Source: Arthrobacter sp.
Lineage (GTDB): Bacteria; Actinomycetota; Actinomycetes; Actinomycetales; Micrococcaceae
DNA length: 10,280 nt
Assembly (NCBI GenBank): GCA_031178585.1
Contig: JAPSIT010000055.1
Span: forward strand, 1-10,280
Direction of reading: 5' to 3'
Of the stretch, positions 7,086-10,280 are shown piece by piece; position 1 is the first letter of the stretch, and every line of letters begins with the position of its first letter. The position numbers and the translations under genes were made by a program. A model generated the notes under the pieces. That model worked only from the letters and a program-made list of their open reading frames with translations. It did no database searches and was not told where the DNA came from.

Positions 7086-8390
7086 ATGCCTGTTGGCCTG
7101 ATTGCGCTTGCCCTTGGTGGGTTTGGCATCGGACTCACCGAGTTCGTCATCATGGGCCTGTTGCCCGAAGTGGCCGCAGACTTCCGGGTCAGCGAAGCCG
7201 AGGCGGGCTGGTTCATCTCCGGTTATGCACTCGCCGTCGTGGTGGGTGCACTGGCGCTCACTGCCGCGGTGACCCGGTTCGAGCGTAAACCGGTCCTGGC
7301 CGTGCTGCTGGTACTGTTCGTCGCCGGCAATCTCATCTCCGCCACGGCGCCCGACTACTGGATGATGATGGCCGGCCGCATCGTGGCCGCCCTCTCACAC
7401 GGGGCGTTCTTTGGGATCGGCGCCGTAGTGGCCGCGGGCATGGTGCCGTCGACGAAAAAAGCCGGCGCCATCGCCATCATGTTCACAGGCCTCACGGCAG
7501 CAAACGTGCTGGGCGTGCCCTTCGGCACCATGCTGGGCCAGGCCGCCGGCTGGCGTTCCACGTTCTGGGCCATTGCCGGAATCGGGGTGCTCGCCCTCGC
7601 GGGCATTCTCGCCCTTGTGCCACGGACCGCCGACGACGGTGGTGCTCCCCGCGCTGCCGGCGTCCCTTCCGCCGCGAATGCCCCATCCGTTCCCGGAGCG
7701 CGTTCCGCTTCAGGTGGTCTGGTGAGTGAACTCCGGGCCTTCCGTTCGGGTCAGGTCTGGCTCTCCATTCTGGTCACCATCCTGGGCTATGGCGGCATGT
7801 TCGGCGCCTTCACCTACATCGCCTTCACGCTCACCGAGGTTTCAGGGTTCGCCCCGGTTGCCGTCCCGTGGCTCCTGATCGTCTTCGGCGTGGGACTGTT
7901 CATCGGCAACACGGCCGGCGGCAAGGCTGCAGACCGCAACGTGGACCGCACGCTGCTGGTGGTCCTCTCGGTGCTGGTGGTGGTACTCGTGTCCTTCGCG
8001 CTGACGGCCGGCAGCCAGCCCCTGACCATCGCGTCGCTGGTGCTCATGGGCGGCTTTGGCTTCGCCACTGTACCCGGTCTGCAGATGCGCGTTATGAAGT
8101 ACGCCGAGGCCGCCCCGACCCTCGCCTCAGGCGCCAATATCGGCGCGTTCAACGTGGGCAACGCCCTCGGCGCATGGCTGGGCGGGGTGACCATCACCGC
8201 CGGCCTTGGCTACACCTCGCCGATCTGGGCAGGCGCCGGAATCACGCTTCTGGGCCTTGCCGTGATGGCATTCGCAGCTGCGGGCGCTAAGCGGACCGTC
8301 GGCCTGAGGCGGCTGCAAACTGCCCCCCACCCTGAAGCTGCGCGTGCAACAACCCGGCCAGCCGACGTCGAACCCGCGGTAACCCGATAG
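7086..8390 (+). CDS. DHA1-type MFS exporter
   Basis: This 434-residue integral membrane protein belongs to the DHA1 (AraJ/chloramphenicol-exporter-like) branch of the major facilitator superfamily, with about 12 membrane segments. Family-like features are LALGGFGIGLTEFVIMGLLPEVAADF (start; residues 8-33), GWFISGYALAVVVGA (41-55), the degenerate motif A TRFERKPVL (63-71), GRIVAALSHGAFFG (97-110), GWRSTFW (155-161) and a second-half GAFNVGNALGAWLGG (353-367). A 30-residue Ala/Pro/Ser-rich cytoplasmic loop (about 181-211) separates the halves. Start ATG 7086 has AGGAG seven bases upstream; the open frame further left overlaps the MarR gene and is discarded. Divergent pairing with a MarR repressor suggests inducible proton-driven efflux of a drug, metabolite or sugar. 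The substrate is unknown. Confidence 0.88.
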   Translation: MPVGLIALALGGFGIGLTEFVIMGLLPEVAADFRVSEAEAGWFISGYALAVVVGALALTAAVTRFERKPVLAVLLVLFVAGNLISATAPDYWMMMAGRIVAALSHGAFFGIGAVVAAGMVPSTKKAGAIAIMFTGLTAANVLGVPFGTMLGQAAGWRSTFWAIAGIGVLALAGILALVPRTADDGGAPRAAGVPSAANAPSVPGARSASGGLVSELRAFRSGQVWLSILVTILGYGGMFGAFTYIAFTLTEVSGFAPVAVPWLLIVFGVGLFIGNTAGGKAADRNVDRTLLVVLSVLVVVLVSFALTAGSQPLTIASLVLMGGFGFATVPGLQMRVMKYAEAAPTLASGANIGAFNVGNALGAWLGGVTITAGLGYTSPIWAGAGITLLGLAVMAFAAAGAKRTVGLRRLQTAPHPEAARATTRPADVEPAVTR

Positions 8391-8395
8391 CCCCG

Positions 8396-8419
8396 CCGGC
8401 GGTGAGCCGCTGCCGCCGG
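8396..8419. terminator. Possible short GC-rich hairpin between convergent MFS and iolB genes
   Basis: CCGGCGG (8396-8402) pairs with CCGCCGG (8413-8419) around a 10-nt loop, in the 51-base gap between the two convergent stops. There is no T-tract, so its role as a terminator is only suggested by position. Confidence 0.4.
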
Positions 8420-8444
8420 AAGGCTACCGCGGAACGGAAGGCTA
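8417..8444. repeat. 10-bp direct repeat at the iolB stop
   Basis: CGGAAGGCTA occurs at 8417-8426 and again at 8435-8444, an offset of 18 bp. The second copy contains the iolB stop codon (CTA on the plus strand, 8442-8444). It may be a leftover of a small duplication or chance. Confidence 0.6.
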
Positions 8445-9338
8445 GGCGGCGAATGGCAGGCGCGGGTCCACGTCCTGGCCTTCCCAGGTCTGGCGGACCC
8501 AGCCGTGGTGCGGGTCGTCGCTGATCAGCCAGTCGCGCACCCGACCAGGCCCGGCCATGACGTTCAGGTAGTACATGTCGTAGCCCGGCGCAGCCATGGC
8601 GGGCCCGTGCCAGCCGTACGGGACCAGGACCACGTCGCCCGTGCGCACTTCGGCGGCGACATCGATGGGGCGCTCATCGGAGGCGTAGACGCGCTGGTAG
8701 CCGACGGCGTCAGCGTCGCCGGCCGGGCCGCCTGCGCCCGGGGCCACGCGCGTTTCGAAGTAATAGATCTCCTCGAGGCGCGTCTCGCCTTCCTTCTCCT
8801 CGTCGTGCTTGTGCGGAGGGTAGGAGGACCAGTTGCCGGCGGGCGTGATCACCTCGCACACGATGAAGCGGTCGGCTTCCAGAGCCGCGGGGGTGCCGAA
8901 GTTGTGGACCTGGCGAGAGCAGTTCCCGGCTCCGCGCAGCTCCACCGGAGTCTCCGCCGCAGTGATCAGGCGGGTGGGGTACTGCACTTTGGCGGGGGCC
9001 GTGGCAATGGCAACACGGCCACCGTCGGACGATGTCACCGTGATGGCCTTCTCCGTGCCCGAGTACAGGACATCACTGGGCCCGTTGAAGACACTTGCCC
9101 GGCCGGACAACTGGTACTTCTCGCCGTCGACGCTCACCGTGAACGCGCCGCTCAGCGGTATGACGATGCGTTCCTCGCCCGCGGCGGGAAGTTCGACGGC
9201 GGCGCCCGCGGCCAGCGAGGCCACCTTTAGTCCCGTGTGCTCCCAACCGTCGACGGTGATTGCGGAGTCCGCTGTTCCCAGCGAAACATCCCAGGAGCCT
9301 TCGGCTGCGCTGCCCAGCGGATATACCCATTCGGCCAT
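8442..9338 (-). CDS. iolB: 5-Deoxyglucuronate isomerase IolB
   Basis: The 298-residue product is a bicupin of the KduI/IolB family. It isomerises 5-deoxy-D-glucuronate, the IolD product, to 2-deoxy-5-keto-D-gluconate for phosphorylation by IolC. The C-terminal cupin shows YPPHKHDEEKEGETRLEEIYYF (173-194), giving His176, His178 and Glu189/190 as metal ligands, and VPYGWHGPAMAAPGYDMYYLNVM (239-261), giving His244. The conserved tail DDPHHGWVRQTWEGQDVDPRLPF (274-296) is also diagnostic. A Gly/Ala-rich stretch at about 199-212 looks like a loop insertion and accounts for part of the extra length over the roughly 271-residue Bacillus protein. The start ATG follows a weak AAAGAGAA site. It lies 47 nt downstream of the GntR gene on the same strand, so the two are probably co-transcribed, apart from the main iol operon and in the opposite direction. 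Confidence 0.94.
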   Translation of the reverse strand: MAEWVYPLGSAAEGSWDVSLGTADSAITVDGWEHTGLKVASLAAGAAVELPAAGEERIVIPLSGAFTVSVDGEKYQLSGRASVFNGPSDVLYSGTEKAITVTSSDGGRVAIATAPAKVQYPTRLITAAETPVELRGAGNCSRQVHNFGTPAALEADRFIVCEVITPAGNWSSYPPHKHDEEKEGETRLEEIYYFETRVAPGAGGPAGDADAVGYQRVYASDERPIDVAAEVRTGDVVLVPYGWHGPAMAAPGYDMYYLNVMAGPGRVRDWLISDDPHHGWVRQTWEGQDVDPRLPFAA

Positions 9339-9370
9339 GGATTGGTTCTCTTTCAGGTCGGTGTTGTCAG

Positions 9371-9390
9371 GATTTTTAGCGATTTTTAGC
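9371..9390. repeat. Perfect 10-bp tandem duplication across the GntR stop
   Basis: GATTTTTAGC is repeated head-to-tail with no spacer. On the minus strand the first GCTAAAAATC copy contains the TAA stop of the regulator gene and the second lies just after it, before iolB. It is AT-rich against a GC-rich background. Confidence 0.8.
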
Positions 9391-10126
9391 GCTGCACAAG
9401 CGTCATTTCGAAGCTGTAGGAATCGCCGCGGTACACGTGGTGGCCCGTCTCCACGTTGCGGCCGGTGTCATCCACCGCGGTGCGCTCCATGGTCACCAGG
9501 GCGGAGCCGGGCTCCGTCTCCAGGAGCGGTGCCTGGTACTCGTTGGCCACCACTGCGCCGATCCGCTGTGTTGCGAGCCGGAAGTTCACCCCGCCGCTGC
9601 GGAGGATTCCGTAGAGGCCCTGAGAGGCAAGCAGGTCCTCGTCGATGGGCGTGATGTCATCGCGAACCCAGTTTTCCATCAGCGCCAGCGGCTTGCCGCC
9701 GACTTTGCGGAGCCTCGTGAAGTGGTAGACCTTCGCGCCGGCGGGCAGGTGCAGCGCCTTGCGGGTGGCGTCATCGGCTTCGACGTGCGCGAAGGTCAGC
9801 ACGTCCGTGGTGGGCTTGCTGCCATTGCTGGTGAGGTCGTCGTAAAGGCTGGAAAGCTCAAGCGGCCGGCGGACCTGGCTGGAAACCACCTGGGTGCCCA
9901 CGCCGCGCTTGCGGACCAGCAGCCCTGCACGGACCAGTTCGTCCATGGCTTTACGCATCGTAGGGCGGGAAAGGTTCAGCTGTGCGGCGAGATCGATTTC
10001 GTTCTCCAGCCGGCTGCCTGGTTCCAGCAGCCCGGTGTGGATGGCAGCTTCGATGCCCTGCACCACCTGGTGGTAAAGCGGCACCGGGGACGACCTGTCG
10101 ATGCTGAGGTGAAGTTGGTTCGCCAT
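9386..10126 (-). CDS. GntR/HutC-family regulator with UTRA domain, probable inositol regulator
   Basis: The 246-residue protein has an N-terminal GntR winged helix-turn-helix (about 14-80): PLYHQVVQGIEAAI, GSRLENEIDLAAQLNLSRPTMRKAMDELVRAGLLVRKRGVGTQV. A UTRA ligand-binding domain follows (about 95-240), with YHFTRLRKVGGKPLALMENWV and the terminal DSYSFEMTLVQR. UTRA regulators usually repress catabolic genes and let go on binding a pathway sugar or sugar phosphate. Corynebacterium glutamicum controls its iol genes with a GntR-type IolR, so this is a good candidate for local iol control. That is inferred from context, and orthology was not tested. The ATG at 10126 has AAGGGAG at 10133-10139; the longer frame to 10210 would start inside the candidate operator and is not favoured. 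It is upstream of iolB on the same strand. Confidence 0.88.
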   Translation of the reverse strand: MANQLHLSIDRSSPVPLYHQVVQGIEAAIHTGLLEPGSRLENEIDLAAQLNLSRPTMRKAMDELVRAGLLVRKRGVGTQVVSSQVRRPLELSSLYDDLTSNGSKPTTDVLTFAHVEADDATRKALHLPAGAKVYHFTRLRKVGGKPLALMENWVRDDITPIDEDLLASQGLYGILRSGGVNFRLATQRIGAVVANEYQAPLLETEPGSALVTMERTAVDDTGRNVETGHHVYRGDSYSFEMTLVQR

Positions 10127-10169
10127 TGAATGCTCCCTTGTGTGCTGCGCCATCCTGCGTCCAGGATCC

Positions 10170-10204
10170 GTATGTCCGGTGCATGTCTGCTTGATAGGAC
10201 ATAC
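10170..10204. promoter_or_regulatory. Inverted-repeat candidate operator upstream of the GntR gene
   Basis: GTATGTCC (10170-10177) and GGACATAC (10197-10204) are perfect 8-bp inverted arms with a 19-nt spacer. A third ATGTC lies at 10183-10187, 11 bp after the one in the left arm. The block sits just downstream of a candidate promoter and 44 bases ahead of the ATG. A repressor bound here would block its own gene and iolB. Binding by the encoded regulator is inferred. Confidence 0.55.
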
Positions 10205-10214
10205 TGCCATTCTG

Positions 10215-10242
10215 ATATTAGCAGTGACGGGGTGGGGGTCAA
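10215..10242 (-). promoter_or_regulatory. Candidate promoter for gntR-iolB
   Basis: Read on the minus strand, TTGACC (10242-10237, five of six consensus -35 bases) is followed after 16 nt by TAATAT (10220-10215, four of six consensus -10 bases). Transcription would begin near 10208, giving a leader of about 80 nt that includes the inverted repeat. I see nothing further in 10243-10280. Confidence 0.5.
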
Positions 10243-10280
10243 GAGGTAGTTCCGGAAAGGCTGCCTGGGCCGGAAGAAGA

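Noticed and set aside
8505..9230. Plus-strand open frame opposite iolB
   Set aside because: Antisense shadow of iolB, whose cupin metal motif and tail are diagnostic.
1..10280. CRISPR arrays, tRNA/rRNA genes, insertion sequences or phage genes
   Set aside because: No regularly spaced repeats, cloverleaf-like or rRNA-like sequence, transposase motifs or long terminal inverted repeats were seen on reading both strands.

Overview
The window looks like part of a high-GC Actinomycetota chromosome, most likely Arthrobacter/Pseudarthrobacter or a close relative. This rests on GC-rich, strongly C-ending codon use, purine-rich Shine-Dalgarno sites, and the overall style of the proteins; no search was run. 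It is an inositol-catabolism (iol) locus, and almost every gene is a recognisable enzyme, transporter or regulator of that pathway.

Layout. On the plus strand, positions 1-3904 carry the end of iolD (THcHDO hydrolase), iolA (methylmalonate-semialdehyde dehydrogenase), iolE (inosose dehydratase family) and iolG (inositol 2-dehydrogenase). Gaps are 33-59 nt and each internal gene has its own ribosome-binding site, which fits one operon. A strong GC-rich hairpin (3908-3943) follows iolG. Next come an iolH-like TIM-barrel gene (GTG start) and a sugar-porter-family transporter, probably an IolT-type inositol importer. A 21-bp perfect-stem hairpin (6417-6461) closes that unit.

The segment 6491-8390 holds a divergent pair: a MarR-family repressor (minus) and a DHA1-type MFS exporter (plus). 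Their shared upstream region has four GTTGC/GCAAC half-sites. This pair has no obvious pathway link to inositol and looks like a separate cassette lodged in the locus.

On the minus strand, 8442-10126, a GntR/HutC-type regulator with a UTRA ligand domain precedes iolB (5-deoxyglucuronate isomerase); the two are probably co-transcribed. A candidate promoter and an 8-bp-arm inverted repeat lie just upstream of the regulator, placed as expected for autoregulation.

How the genes work together: IolT brings in inositol, IolG oxidises it to 2-keto-myo-inositol (inosose), IolE dehydrates this to the diketone, IolD opens the ring, and IolB isomerises 5-deoxyglucuronate. IolC and IolJ, not in the window, would phosphorylate and cleave the product, and IolA turns malonate semialdehyde into acetyl-CoA. 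IolH has no settled role. I found no evidence of a wholly undescribed system. The most informative points are the regulatory repeats and the inserted MarR/MFS pair.
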